DNA from: Pseudomonas protegens
Lineage (GTDB): Bacteria > Pseudomonadota > Gammaproteobacteria > Pseudomonadales > Pseudomonadaceae
Length of the DNA stretch: 64,000 nucleotides
Assembly: GCF_013407925.2 (NCBI RefSeq)
Contig: NZ_CP060201.1
Span: forward strand, 5,751,001-5,815,000
Reading direction: 5' to 3'
Below the pieces are notes generated by a model, which worked only from the letters and a program-made list of their open reading frames with translations, did not search any database and was not told where the DNA came from. Every line of letters starts with the position of its first letter. The first letter of the stretch is position 1. Below are positions 9,023 through 17,583 of this stretch, in pieces. A program made the translations under genes and the position numbers.

Positions 9023-10051
9023 TCAATATGGGCCGCGGGGTTCAGGGATGCCCCGTTGCTGTTGCCGGGCTTCGAGCTGTTTGTCCACGGCGCGTTTGCC
9101 ACTGAGTAGCTTGAGGTGCTGCACGCTGGGCGGTAGCTGGCTGTCGATCAGTGTCAGCAGATCCATCTGTGGGGCCTTGATGATGCGCAGGTCAGCAATG
9201 TTCGAGGTTTTCAGGCCGCTGAGTTCCGTCAAGGCCTTGAGATTGGCCAAGCGCAGCCTGCGCAGATGGGGAGTGTCGCCCAGCGCCAGCCGGCTCAATT
9301 GCGCCTGATCCTCGATCTGCAGCACTTGCAGCTGTGGAAACCCGTCCAGGTCCAGGCGGTTGAGGCCACGGACCCGCAGGATATCCAGTTCCTTAACGTA
9401 CGGATTGCGCAGTTCCGGCATGCCCTCGCGGCTGCCGAAGCTCACCGACAGGCTGTGCAGGCCGGACATACGGGCCACCATGCCCAGGGGCGTCTTGGCC
9501 GGCATGCGGTGCAAGTTCAGGGTGGCGATGTTCGGGCACTGGCTCAGGACGTCCAGGTTGTGGCTTTGCACACTGATGGATAGCTGGTGCAGGTCGGGCA
9601 TCTGGTCGATCGGCGCGAGGTCGATGGCGGGGCCCTTGTCCAGGGAGAGCCGCAGTTGTTGCAGGTGCTTGAGGTTGGGCAGGCTGAGCAGTTCAGGCAG
9701 GTCGGCGCTGATCACCTGCAGGGCAAACTCCCGAAGCAGGGGCAGGCGGCCGATAGCCTCGTAATGCTCCAGGGCATCGAGGCAGTCCAGGCTCAGGGAC
9801 TGCACATGGGGTAGGGCCAGCAACACCCGGGCATCGAATGCGCTGCCCGGATAGTGGCTATAGAAACGCACCTTGAGGCGTTCACCGAAACGGGCGCAGA
9901 GCGTGTCGAGCTGACTCAGCAGTTCGCCGTCGTACTGTTCGGCCTTGGCGAACTGGACGATGACCTGGGCCTGGTCATCGGCCTCCAGGCGGGCGCTAAC
10001 CTGCAGTTCCAGGTCGGCCTGGCTGGGGGCTTGAATTCGATGGGGAAACAT
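9023..10051 (-). CDS. Leucine-rich-repeat-like protein
   Basis: A 342-residue soluble protein with AAGGA upstream. From about residue 80 to 310 it is built from irregular 22-26-residue units of the form L-x2-L-x-L (for example HVQSLSLDCLDAL, LHQLSISVQSH, IATLNLHRM, LHSLSVSF, LQVLQIEDQAQ, LRRLRLANLKA), consistent with a leucine-rich solenoid. The N-terminal 70 residues form a separate alpha/beta region. Such proteins usually bind other proteins. No signal peptide is seen, so it probably acts in the cytoplasm. Function unknown. Confidence 0.75.
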   Translation of the reverse strand: MFPHRIQAPSQADLELQVSARLEADDQAQVIVQFAKAEQYDGELLSQLDTLCARFGERLKVRFYSHYPGSAFDARVLLALPHVQSLSLDCLDALEHYEAIGRLPLLREFALQVISADLPELLSLPNLKHLQQLRLSLDKGPAIDLAPIDQMPDLHQLSISVQSHNLDVLSQCPNIATLNLHRMPAKTPLGMVARMSGLHSLSVSFGSREGMPELRNPYVKELDILRVRGLNRLDLDGFPQLQVLQIEDQAQLSRLALGDTPHLRRLRLANLKALTELSGLKTSNIADLRIIKAPQMDLLTLIDSQLPPSVQHLKLLSGKRAVDKQLEARQQQRGIPEPRGPY

Positions 10052-10155
10052 CAGCGGTCCTTGATGATTTTCGCCGCGGCATCATGCCATTGCGCACGCT
10101 TCATCGCCATTTGCGCGCAGGCCCGGCCAACTGCCGGGCCGCCTTGCAGGAAAGG

Positions 10156-11154
10156 TCACGGGTCGACCTGACCCATCAGCTCGGCCACCGATTCCGGGCG
10201 CTTGGCGTAGCGCTGGGCCAGCACCGCGCAGACCATCAGCTGGATCTGGTGGAACAGCATCAGCGGCAGAATCAGCACGCCCAGGGTGCTGCCGGCGAAC
10301 AGCACCTGGGCCATGGGCACGCCGGTGGCCAGGCTCTTTTTCGAGCCGCAGAAGAGGATGGTGATGCGGTCTTCCTGGTCGAAGCCGAACAGCTTGCCGA
10401 GAAAGCTCGACGCCAGCAGCACCAGGGCCAGGAGGATGCAGCAGGCCACCACCAGGCCAGCCAGTTCCCACAGCGGGATCTGGTGCCAGATGCCTTCGTT
10501 CACCGCTTCGCTGAAGGCGCCGTAGACCACCAGCAGGATCGAGCCCTGGTCGACGAAGCGCAGCCAGTTCTTGTTGCGCCCGACCCAGGCGCCGATCCAG
10601 CGCCGGGCGATCTGCCCGGCGATGAACGGCAGCAGCAGCTGCACGCTGATCTTGACGATGGCATCCAGGGTCGATCCGCTGTCGCCGTGCACGTTCAGCA
10701 GCAGGGTCACCAAAAGCGGGGTGAGGAAGATGCCGAACAGGCTCGATGCCGCGGCGCTGCAGATGGCCGCCGGGATATTGCCCCGGGCCAGGGAGGTGAA
10801 GGCGATGGCCGATTGCACCGTGGCCGGCAGGGCGCACAGGTAGAGCATGCCCAGGTACAGGTCGTTGCCCACCAGCGGCGACAGCAGCGGCTTGAGCGCC
10901 AGCCCCAGCAGTGGGAAGAGCACAAAGGTCAGGCTGAACACCAGCAGGTGCAGGCGCCAGTGGCCGGCCCCGGCGATGATCGCCTCGCGCGACAGCTTGG
11001 CGCCGTGGAGGAAGAACAGCAGGCCGATGGCGAGGTTGGTCAGCCAGCCGAAGCCGACCGCCACCTGGCCGCTGGCGGGCAGGAAGCTGGCCAGCAGCAC
11101 CACGCCGATCAGGGTCAGGGTGAAGTTGTCGGGCAAAAGACGCGAGCGTGTCAT
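10156..11154 (-). CDS. SBF/bile-acid:sodium symporter-family transporter (YfeH-like)
   Basis: A 332-residue inner-membrane protein with nine or ten hydrophobic helices. It shows typical family segments: LFFLHGAKLSREAI early, the LPATVQSAIAFTSLARGN stretch, and FCGSKKSLATGVPMAQVLF, matching the conserved GxKxSLATGxP of this subgroup. Such proteins are predicted Na+-coupled organic-anion symporters with ten TM helices. It is transcribed divergently from the AraC regulator at 11240 with an 85-base gap, so regulation by that protein is plausible. Substrate unknown. Confidence 0.88.
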   Translation of the reverse strand: MTRSRLLPDNFTLTLIGVVLLASFLPASGQVAVGFGWLTNLAIGLLFFLHGAKLSREAIIAGAGHWRLHLLVFSLTFVLFPLLGLALKPLLSPLVGNDLYLGMLYLCALPATVQSAIAFTSLARGNIPAAICSAAASSLFGIFLTPLLVTLLLNVHGDSGSTLDAIVKISVQLLLPFIAGQIARRWIGAWVGRNKNWLRFVDQGSILLVVYGAFSEAVNEGIWHQIPLWELAGLVVACCILLALVLLASSFLGKLFGFDQEDRITILFCGSKKSLATGVPMAQVLFAGSTLGVLILPLMLFHQIQLMVCAVLAQRYAKRPESVAELMGQVDP

Positions 11155-11239
11155 AGCGGGATCATCCGGGGGTTGCCAAGTGCGGTGGGGCGACTCTAAC
11201 GTGGCTGGAATTTACCGACTAACGCCAAGGAGCCCATTA

Positions 11240-12037
11240 ATGCCGCCTAAAGGACATGAGAAAATCGTCCGCCGCAGTATTCCCGGGCTGCCCAGTCTGC
11301 CGCGACCGGTGTACGGGCGCACCGAATCCTTGCCCAATCGCGCCTTGACCCGGCGCCACAGCCACCCCTGGGTACAGTTGTCCTACGCGATTGCCGGGGT
11401 GCTGGAGATCCAGACCAGCGCCGGGCGTTTTATCGCTCCGCCGCAGCGCGCGGTGTGGATTCCCGCCGGGGTGCCGCACCGGGTATTCAGCTCGCCGCGC
11501 ACCGAGATGCGCAGCCTGTACCTCGATTGCAGCGTTACCACCTGGGCGGCGACAGACAGCTGCCAGGTGCTGGCGGTCAGCAGCCTGCTGCGCGAGCTGA
11601 TCCGCGCCTTCAGCGAATTGCCGGTGGAGTATGTCGAGGACAGCGCCGACGGGCGCCTGGCCCAGGTGCTGCTGGACCAGCTGGCCGCCGCGCCGCAACT
11701 GGACCTGATGCTGCCGCTGCCCCTGGATCCGCGCTTGCGGGCGATCTACCGCAGCTTGCAGGCGCACCCGGAACAGCCGACCACCCTGAGGCAATGGAGC
11801 TACAAGCTGGGTGTGACCGAGAAGACCCTCAGCCGCCTGTTTCTCAAGGATACCGGGCTGACCTTCCGCGCCTGGCGCCAGCGCTTGCGCCTGCTTGGCG
11901 CGTTGACCCCGCTGGAGCAGGGCGAGCGGGTCACCGATGTGGCCCTGGCTTGTGGCTATGACTCGACCTCGGCGTTTATCGCTGCGTTTCGCCAGCAGTT
12001 CGACGCCACCCCGGGGGAGTTTTTCCGCGATCTATGA
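11240..12037 (+). CDS. AraC-family transcriptional regulator with N-terminal cupin
   Basis: A 265-residue protein with an AAGGAG site eight bases before the ATG. Residues 30-110 form an AraC-type cupin sensor (RRHSHPWVQLSYAIAGVLEI ... PPQRAVWIPAGVPHRV). Residues 160-262 form the double helix-turn-helix, with RQWSYKLGVTEKTLSRLF and the second motif DVALACGYDSTSAFIAAFRQ followed by FDATPGEFF. It is divergent from the SBF transporter and probably controls it. The cupin suggests a small-molecule effector, not identifiable here. Confidence 0.9.
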   Translation: MPPKGHEKIVRRSIPGLPSLPRPVYGRTESLPNRALTRRHSHPWVQLSYAIAGVLEIQTSAGRFIAPPQRAVWIPAGVPHRVFSSPRTEMRSLYLDCSVTTWAATDSCQVLAVSSLLRELIRAFSELPVEYVEDSADGRLAQVLLDQLAAAPQLDLMLPLPLDPRLRAIYRSLQAHPEQPTTLRQWSYKLGVTEKTLSRLFLKDTGLTFRAWRQRLRLLGALTPLEQGERVTDVALACGYDSTSAFIAAFRQQFDATPGEFFRDL

Positions 12038-12053
12038 AGGCTTGGCCGCTCCT

Positions 12054-12163
12054 TGTAGCCGCTGCCGCAGGCTGCGAACGGTCGCGAAGCGGCCGCAGCG
12101 TTATATCAGGAAGCCGGTGTGGGTCTGCTGCGCAGCCCATCGCAGCCTGCGGCAGCGGCTACA
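12054..12163. repeat. Inverted pair of REP units
   Basis: The same 24-mer as at 904-927 lies at 12054-12077, and its exact reverse complement at 12140-12163, 62 bases apart. They sit between the convergent ends of the AraC gene and the receiver gene. The arrangement matches a Pseudomonas REP doublet (REPIN), the form mobilised by RAYT transposases. Confidence 0.85.
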
Positions 12164-12237
12164 GGGTGCGACGGTGCAGCGGTATGGGATGTGCGGCAGT
12201 GCGAAAACTACCGCATGGTGCGACAAGGCGCGGCAGG

Positions 12238-12690
12238 TCAGGCCCTTGACGGGCGCAGCAGTGCGATCTGCTCCGGCGGCACCAGGGTGCGCAGGGTCTT
12301 GTACAGGGCCCGGGTTTCCAGCAGGTTCCAGATCCGCAGCAGGGTTTCCAGGGCGTCCAGCGGTTTGCTGATGAAGTCCCGGGCGCCCAGGGCCAGGGCC
12401 CGCAGGCGGGTGTCGCGGGTGGCGTCGGCGGTGAGCACCAGGATCGGCAGGTAGTCGTGGGCCGGGATCCGCCGGTTGAGCTGTTCGAGCACGGCAAAGC
12501 CGTCGAACTCGGGCATGTGCAGATCGAGGATCACCAGGTCCGGCTCGAAGCTGTTGAACAGCTCCAGGGTGCGCAGCGGCTGGGTGCTGCTCAGGACGTT
12601 GTGCAGGCCTTCGCGGGCCAGCAGCTGTTCCATCAGGTCCAGGTTGGGGCGCTGATCATCGACGATGAGGATGCGCATATCGGCAGTCAT
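12238..12690 (-). CDS. Stand-alone receiver-domain response regulator
   Basis: A 150-residue protein. Residues 5-125 are a complete receiver: acidic pocket VDDQRPN, phospho-acceptor in DLVILDLHMPEFDG (about D57), Thr in LVLTADAT, and Lys in DFISKPLD. The last 25 residues (LLETRALYKTLRTLVPPEQI) match the linker of RpfG-like regulators, but no HD-GYP domain follows. Its ATG overlaps the stop of the hybrid kinase by four bases (ATGA), so it is the fourth cistron of the operon starting at 16836. It may serve as a phosphate sink or act by protein contact. Confidence 0.88.
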   Translation of the reverse strand: MTADMRILIVDDQRPNLDLMEQLLAREGLHNVLSSTQPLRTLELFNSFEPDLVILDLHMPEFDGFAVLEQLNRRIPAHDYLPILVLTADATRDTRLRALALGARDFISKPLDALETLLRIWNLLETRALYKTLRTLVPPEQIALLRPSRA

Positions 12691-15011
12691 AGGGGCTCCG
12701 CTAAACAGGCGTCCAGGTGGGCGAAGAACGCCGGGATTTGAATGGGCTTGGTGAGGATCGCCGTGGCGCCGGCTTCCAGCAGGCGGCGCTGGGTCAGTTC
12801 GCTGGCGTCGGCGGTGATCATCAGGATCGGCGTGGTGGCGGTGTTGCTGGAGGCCCGCAGCCGCTGCAGCACTTGCAGGCCTTGCAGGTCCGGCAGGTTG
12901 ACGTCCAGCAGGATCATCTGCGGTGTGTGCTGGCGGGCCAGGTCCAGGCCCAGTTGGCCCTGCATGCTCGACAGCAACTGAATCCCCGGGCGGCGCTGCA
13001 GCAGGGTTTCGATCAGCGCCAGGCTTTGCAGGTTGTCTTCGATGCAGAGGATCTTGCCCTGATAGGGGCTGGGCGTGGGCAGCGCCGGCGGTTGCAGCAG
13101 TACAGTGGCCGGCGTCGCGGCCGGGGCATCGGGCAGGCGCACGCAGGGCAGTTCGAGGATGAAGCGGCTGCCGCTGCCCGGTGTGCTGTGCACCTCCAGG
13201 CTGCCGTCCATCATCTCCAGCAGGCTCTTGCTCAGGGCCAGGCCCAGGCCGGTGCCTTCGACCTTGGGGTCGGCGTCCAGGCGTTCGAAAGGCTTGAACA
13301 GGCGTTGCAGGTGATCGGCGGCAATCCCGGCCCCGGTGTCGATCACGGCAATGCGCAGGCGCGGCTCCTCCAGGGTCACCTCGATGCTGACCCGGCCCTG
13401 GGCGCGGTTGTACTTGATGGCGTTGGACAGCAGGTTGAGCAGCACCTGGATCAGCCGCTGGCGGTCGGCAATCACCCCGCTGTCGGCGGGCAGTTCCGGC
13501 AAGGCACTGAGCTGGATGCCGGCGTCGGTGGCCATCGGCGACACCAGGGTCAGGGCTTCATGCAGCACCGCCGCCAGGGGCATGGGCTCGACGTTCAGCG
13601 GCAGGCGCCCGGCTTCGATGCGGGCGATGTCCAGCACCTCGTTGATCAGCCCCAGCAGGTGCTGGCCGGCCCGCAGGATATGCCCGACCTGGGGCCGCTG
13701 GCCGGCGCTGGAGTCCATGTCCAGCAGTTGCGCGAAACCGAGGATGGCATTGAGCGGGGTGCGCAGTTCGTGGCTCATGCGCGAGAGGAATTCGCTCTTG
13801 GCGCGGCTGGCGCTTTCGGCTTCTTCGCGGGCGGTGCCCAGGGCGATTTCCGCGGCGCGGCGGTCGGTGATGTCCCGGGTGATCTTGGAAAACCCCCGCA
13901 GGGCGCCGCTGGCGTCGTATTGCGCGGTGATCACCACGCTGGCCCAGAAGCGGCTGCCGTCCTTGCGGCAGCGCCAGCCTTCTTCCATGTAGTGGCCGTG
14001 GGCGGTGGCTTCGCGCAGGGCCATCTCCGGGTGCTGCGGGCATTCCTCCGGCAGGTAGAACAGGGAGAAATGGCGGCCGATGATTTCCTGATCGCGGTAG
14101 CCCTTGATCCGTTCGGCGCCGAAGTTCCAGGTGGTGACCATGCCGGCGGTATCCAGGGCGAAGATCCCGTAGTCCTTGACCCCGTCGATGATCAGGCGCA
14201 GGCGTTCCTCGTTGTCGCGCAGGGCGCGCTCGCGCTCGGCCAGCAGTTGCCCGGCCTCCACCAGGCGCGTGCCCAGCTGGCCGATTTCATCCAGCTCCGG
14301 GGCTTGCGGCAGCAGGGGCTGGCCCAGGGCCAGGCGCTGGGCGTTGCCCTGGACCTGCTGCACCCGGGTGACGATGCCCCGGGACAGCAGCAGCACCGCG
14401 ACAATGGCGCCGAACAGCCCGCAACCGGCGGCCAGCAGGGTGGCGAACAGCAGGCGCATGCGGGTCGCCGCCGCGGCCGCGGTGCGTTCGGCCAGCAGCG
14501 CGTCCTCGTGGATGCGCATGGCGCTGATCTGCTCGCGCAGCACATCCAGCACCTGCTTGTTGTCGATGAGGATCGCGGTCACCGTGGCGCTGTCGTCGCG
14601 GCTGCCGTTGCGCAGGGCCACCAGGCCTTCGAGCTTGGTCTGGATCAGCGGGGTGATGCTGTGCAGGTACTCGCGCATGCGCGTGTCGCGCACGTTGCGA
14701 TCCAGGCGCTGCAAGGCGGCTTCGATCTGCGGGCGGGCCTGGAGGTAGGCGGGCAGGAAGTCCTCGCTGCGGGTCAGCAAGTAACCGCGCACACTGGCCG
14801 CGGCCTCGGCCAGCAGGGTGTGCACGGTCTGAATGTCGCCCTGCACCAGCAGCACCCGGCGCACGTCCTCTTCGGCGCGAGCGGTCTGGCGTTCTGCGCT
14901 GTAGATCAGCACCAGCGACAGCAGCAGGATCACCAGCGGCAGGGATATCACCACCAGCGCCTTGCCCCGCAGCGGCAGGTCGGCCCAGCGCCGGGCGCTG
15001 CGCAGGTTCAT
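12687..15011 (-). CDS. Hybrid sensor histidine kinase (CHASE3-HAMP-PAS-HisKA-HATPase-receiver)
   Basis: A 774-residue inner-membrane kinase. The order is: TM helix about 17-40, CHASE3-like four-helix periplasmic sensor to about 180, second TM about 185-207, HAMP, PAS with PAC (IIDGVKDYGIFALDTAG ... FSKITRDITDRRAAE), HisKA with phospho-accepting His in FLSRMSHELRTPLNAIL, HATPase with DTGAGI and GTGLGLALS boxes, and a C-terminal receiver with Asp in MILLDVNLPDLQG. I chose MNLRSARRW at 15011: its ATG overlaps the NarL regulator stop (ATGA), and the longer frame upstream only shadows that gene. The final receiver suggests an internal phosphorelay, with the receiver gene at 12238 as next partner. 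Signal unknown. Confidence 0.92.
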   Translation of the reverse strand: MNLRSARRWADLPLRGKALVVISLPLVILLLSLVLIYSAERQTARAEEDVRRVLLVQGDIQTVHTLLAEAAASVRGYLLTRSEDFLPAYLQARPQIEAALQRLDRNVRDTRMREYLHSITPLIQTKLEGLVALRNGSRDDSATVTAILIDNKQVLDVLREQISAMRIHEDALLAERTAAAAATRMRLLFATLLAAGCGLFGAIVAVLLLSRGIVTRVQQVQGNAQRLALGQPLLPQAPELDEIGQLGTRLVEAGQLLAERERALRDNEERLRLIIDGVKDYGIFALDTAGMVTTWNFGAERIKGYRDQEIIGRHFSLFYLPEECPQHPEMALREATAHGHYMEEGWRCRKDGSRFWASVVITAQYDASGALRGFSKITRDITDRRAAEIALGTAREEAESASRAKSEFLSRMSHELRTPLNAILGFAQLLDMDSSAGQRPQVGHILRAGQHLLGLINEVLDIARIEAGRLPLNVEPMPLAAVLHEALTLVSPMATDAGIQLSALPELPADSGVIADRQRLIQVLLNLLSNAIKYNRAQGRVSIEVTLEEPRLRIAVIDTGAGIAADHLQRLFKPFERLDADPKVEGTGLGLALSKSLLEMMDGSLEVHSTPGSGSRFILELPCVRLPDAPAATPATVLLQPPALPTPSPYQGKILCIEDNLQSLALIETLLQRRPGIQLLSSMQGQLGLDLARQHTPQMILLDVNLPDLQGLQVLQRLRASSNTATTPILMITADASELTQRRLLEAGATAILTKPIQIPAFFAHLDACLAEPL

Positions 15012-15676
15012 GGCCACTGCCCGCTGGGCTGGGCCACCAGCCCCAGGGCGATGCCGCGCACCGCCGCCTGGGTACGGTCGGAGGCGCCGAGCTTGCCGAT
15101 CACCCGCTCGACGTGGGCCTTGGCGGTGCCGGTGGTGATGCCGAGCTTTTCGCCGATCTCGCGGTTGCTGAAGCCACCGGCCACCAGCCCCAGGACCTGG
15201 CGCTCGCGGGCGGTCAGGGCCTGGGCCTGGGGGATCTGGCCGCTGCCGCGCTCGGTCATGCGTCGCAGCAGGCGCGCGCTGACCGCGCTGTTGAGGGCCT
15301 CCTCGCCCTGGGCCACCCGTTGCAGGGCGCCGATCACTTCGTCGCGGCTGGCGTCCTTGAGCAGGTAGCCCACGGCGCCGGCGGTCATGGCCGCTTCCAG
15401 GTGATCGGGGCTGTCGTCCATGGTGAAGATCACCACCTTGACCTCGGGCTGGCGCTGCTGCAGAAGGCGCGCGGCCCCCAGGCCATTGAGCCGCGGCATG
15501 CGGATGTCGAGGATGGCGATGTCCGGGCGCAGTTGCTCGCACAGGGCCAGGGCTTCTTCACCGTCCCTGGCCTGGCCCACCACCTCGAATTCCGGATTGC
15601 CCGCCAGCAGGGCGACGAAACCGGTGCGGGTCACTTCATGATCGTCCGCCAGGACCAGGCGTATCAGCGTACTCAT
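15008..15676 (-). CDS. NarL/FixJ-family response regulator
   Basis: A 222-residue protein. Receiver residues 4-120 have ADDHE at the acidic pocket, the phosphorylated Asp in AILDIRMPRLNG, Thr in VIFTMDD and Lys in YLLKDAS. Residues 155-215 form a LuxR-type helix-turn-helix (LTARERQVLGLVAGGFSNRE ... KAHVERVIGKLG). Its ATG overlaps the stop of the upstream kinase (ATGA), and its own stop overlaps the hybrid kinase start. It should be the output regulator for the GAF kinase encoded just upstream, but targets are unknown. Confidence 0.93.
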   Translation of the reverse strand: MSTLIRLVLADDHEVTRTGFVALLAGNPEFEVVGQARDGEEALALCEQLRPDIAILDIRMPRLNGLGAARLLQQRQPEVKVVIFTMDDSPDHLEAAMTAGAVGYLLKDASRDEVIGALQRVAQGEEALNSAVSARLLRRMTERGSGQIPQAQALTARERQVLGLVAGGFSNREIGEKLGITTGTAKAHVERVIGKLGASDRTQAAVRGIALGLVAQPSGQWP

Positions 15677-16836
15677 AGCACTGGCTCCAAGGGCTGGACG
15701 GGAACCCTGGCCAGCAGCCGGGTGCCATTGCCGGGCCGGCTGTCGCAGCTGAAGTAGCCGCCCAGCAGATGGGCGCGTTCGTGCATGGCGACCTGACCCA
15801 ACTGTTCGGCCACCGGGGCCGGCGAGCTGATGAAGCCGCAACCGTCGTCGCTGACCCCGAGCAGCGCCTGGCCGTCCTCCAGGGCCAGGCTCAGGTGCAC
15901 CTGCGAGGCCCGGGCGTGCTTGAGGATGTTGTTGATGGCTTCCTGGGCGATGCGGAACAGGGCGATTTCCACTGCGTCGGGCAGGCGCTGCGGCGCGCGC
16001 TGGCCCCAGTACACCAGCAGGCCGGCGTCGCGCAGGCGGTCGGCTTCGCGGTCGATGGCCCGCAGCAGGCCGAAGTCGTCGAGCACGTGAGGGCGCAAGC
16101 CGCCGATCAGCTGCCGGCCTTCGCCGACGCAACCCTGGGCCAGTTGCAGGATGGTCTGCAGGTCCTGCTGCAGCTCGGCGGACAACGGCGGACAGCGCCC
16201 GGCGAAGCCCTGCAGGCGCTGATGGAGTCCGGCCAGGGTTTGCGCCAGGCCGTCGTGCAGGTCATAGGCGACCCGCTTGCGTTCGTCTTCCTGGGCGCTG
16301 AACAGGCGCTGCACCAGTTCCGACATGCTGCGTTCCCGGGCTTGCAGGTCGCGCAGCAGGCGCTGGTTTTCCAGGTGCGCGGCCAGCAGGGTGGCCAGCA
16401 GTTGCAGGGATTCCAGGTCTTCGCTGTCCGGCGGGCTGATGGGCACGCTGTTGGCCAGCAGCAGGGCGCCGAAGGCCCGGCCGTCGGCGCGGTGCAAGAG
16501 CACGCGCAGCACTGCGCTGTCCGGGGTCGGCGGCGGCTCCGGCCACTGCGGGTGATCGGCCAGGGCGCGCAGGCCTTGCAGGCGTTCTTCATGACCCAGG
16601 GCGGCGCGGGTGTGGACCACGCCATCTTCGGCCCATTCCAGCAGCAGCCCGTGGTCCATGGCGGCAAAGGCGCAGGCCCGTTGCACCACCCGCTGGCGCA
16701 TCTGCTCGGGGGGCAGTTGCAGCAGTTCCTGGCCGGTGTCCACCAGCAGTCGCAGGCGCGCGGCGCGGCTCTGCGACTGTCGATACTGGCTGCGCAGGGC
16801 CAGGGCGCTGGCGGGGTCGAAGGATGGGGTGGACAT
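15673..16836 (-). CDS. GAF-domain sensor histidine kinase (HisKA_3, NarX/DegS type)
   Basis: A 387-residue cytoplasmic kinase with no TM helix. Residues 30-190 fit a GAF sensor, followed by a coiled linker and HisKA_3, where the phosphorylated His lies in RKRVAYDLHDGLAQTL. HATPase motifs include QEAINNILKHA and DDGCGF. I chose the ATG at 16836 (MSTPSFDP, GGAG upstream). An earlier frame would add 82 residues of low-complexity text through the promoter. It is the first gene of a four-gene operon read down to 12238, and phosphorylates most likely the NarL regulator that overlaps it. Confidence 0.9.
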   Translation of the reverse strand: MSTPSFDPASALALRSQYRQSQSRAARLRLLVDTGQELLQLPPEQMRQRVVQRACAFAAMDHGLLLEWAEDGVVHTRAALGHEERLQGLRALADHPQWPEPPPTPDSAVLRVLLHRADGRAFGALLLANSVPISPPDSEDLESLQLLATLLAAHLENQRLLRDLQARERSMSELVQRLFSAQEDERKRVAYDLHDGLAQTLAGLHQRLQGFAGRCPPLSAELQQDLQTILQLAQGCVGEGRQLIGGLRPHVLDDFGLLRAIDREADRLRDAGLLVYWGQRAPQRLPDAVEIALFRIAQEAINNILKHARASQVHLSLALEDGQALLGVSDDGCGFISSPAPVAEQLGQVAMHERAHLLGGYFSCDSRPGNGTRLLARVPVQPLEPVL

Positions 16837-17008
16837 GGCGGGGCTCCAGTGCGGCGGCGCTGCTGTTGAACAAAAGCGGGCATTAGACCCGCTGCTGCAC
16901 GTCACGCCTATCTGCCGAATGGCATAGGCCAAAAGCTCCAGTTGGCCGATGGCGCGGGCGATGGCGATAGGCAAAGTGTGGCTCATTGAAACCCACTGGA
17001 GAAATCGT

Positions 17009-17527
17009 ATGAAACTGAAAACCACTGCCCTGGCCCTGTTTTTTGCCTTCACCGCTCCACTGGCGGTGGCCGCCGAGGTCAAGCCCTATGTCTACAGCGC
17101 CGTTGCCGAGCAGCCGCAAGCGGCCCAGGACCGCGAGATCGCCGGCCTGTTCGATCGCTGGAACAGCGCCTTGCAGACCGGCAACCCGCAGTCGGTGGTG
17201 AGCCTGTATGCGCCGAACGCGGTGTTGCAGCCGACCGTGTCGAACCAGGTGCGCAGCACTCACGCACAGATCCAGGACTACTTCGAGCACTTCCTGGCGT
17301 CCAAGCCGGTAGGTCAGATCAACTACCGTGAAATCCGTCACCTGGGCCCGGATGCCGCCCTGGACAGCGGCGTCTACACCTTCACCCTGACCGATGCGTC
17401 GGGCAAGAGCGAGAAGGTCCAGGCGCGCTACACCTTCCTGTACGAGCGCATCGATGGTCAGTGGAAGATCCTCAACCATCACTCCTCGGCCATGCCGGAA
17501 GTCCAGCCGCAGCTGGCCGCTCACTGA
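17009..17527 (+). CDS. Exported SnoaL-like (SgcJ/EcaC family, DUF4440-type) protein
   Basis: A 172-residue protein with a Sec signal peptide (KLKTTALALFFAFTAPLAVAA, cut after AVAA at about 22). The mature part, residues 40-165, fits the NTF2-like/SnoaL cone fold: a long helix with FDRWNSALQTGNPQSVVSLY, then APNAVLQPT, a helix, and strands ending ERIDGQWKILNHHSS. Such proteins bind small ligands or act as isomerases; no catalytic residue can be fixed here. GGAG precedes the ATG, and an intrinsic terminator follows at 17547. It is divergent from the phosphorelay operon with a 172-base gap, so co-regulation is possible. Confidence 0.82.
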   Translation: MKLKTTALALFFAFTAPLAVAAEVKPYVYSAVAEQPQAAQDREIAGLFDRWNSALQTGNPQSVVSLYAPNAVLQPTVSNQVRSTHAQIQDYFEHFLASKPVGQINYREIRHLGPDAALDSGVYTFTLTDASGKSEKVQARYTFLYERIDGQWKILNHHSSAMPEVQPQLAAH

Positions 17528-17546
17528 TCCACCTTGCGTTGCCTTC

Positions 17547-17577
17547 ACGCCGAGCTTTCGCTCGGCGTTGTCGTTTT
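17547..17577. terminator. Intrinsic terminator after the SnoaL-like gene
   Basis: Stem ACGCCGAG / CTCGGCGT with the loop CTTTCG, followed by a T-rich tail (TGTCGTTTT). It lies between the convergent ends of the SnoaL-like and AraC genes, and is best on the plus strand. Confidence 0.75.
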
Positions 17578-17583
17578 CGCGGC

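Noticed and set aside
12717..15368. An 883-codon open frame on the plus strand
   Set aside because: It lies antisense across the hybrid kinase. High-GC codon bias on the minus strand keeps it open; the translation is Gln/Gly/Ala-rich and has no domains.
16837..17008. Possible regulator-binding palindrome between the phosphorelay and the SnoaL gene
   Set aside because: The candidate CCTAT...ATAGG arms near 16909-16930 have mismatches and no second copy. Too weak to list.
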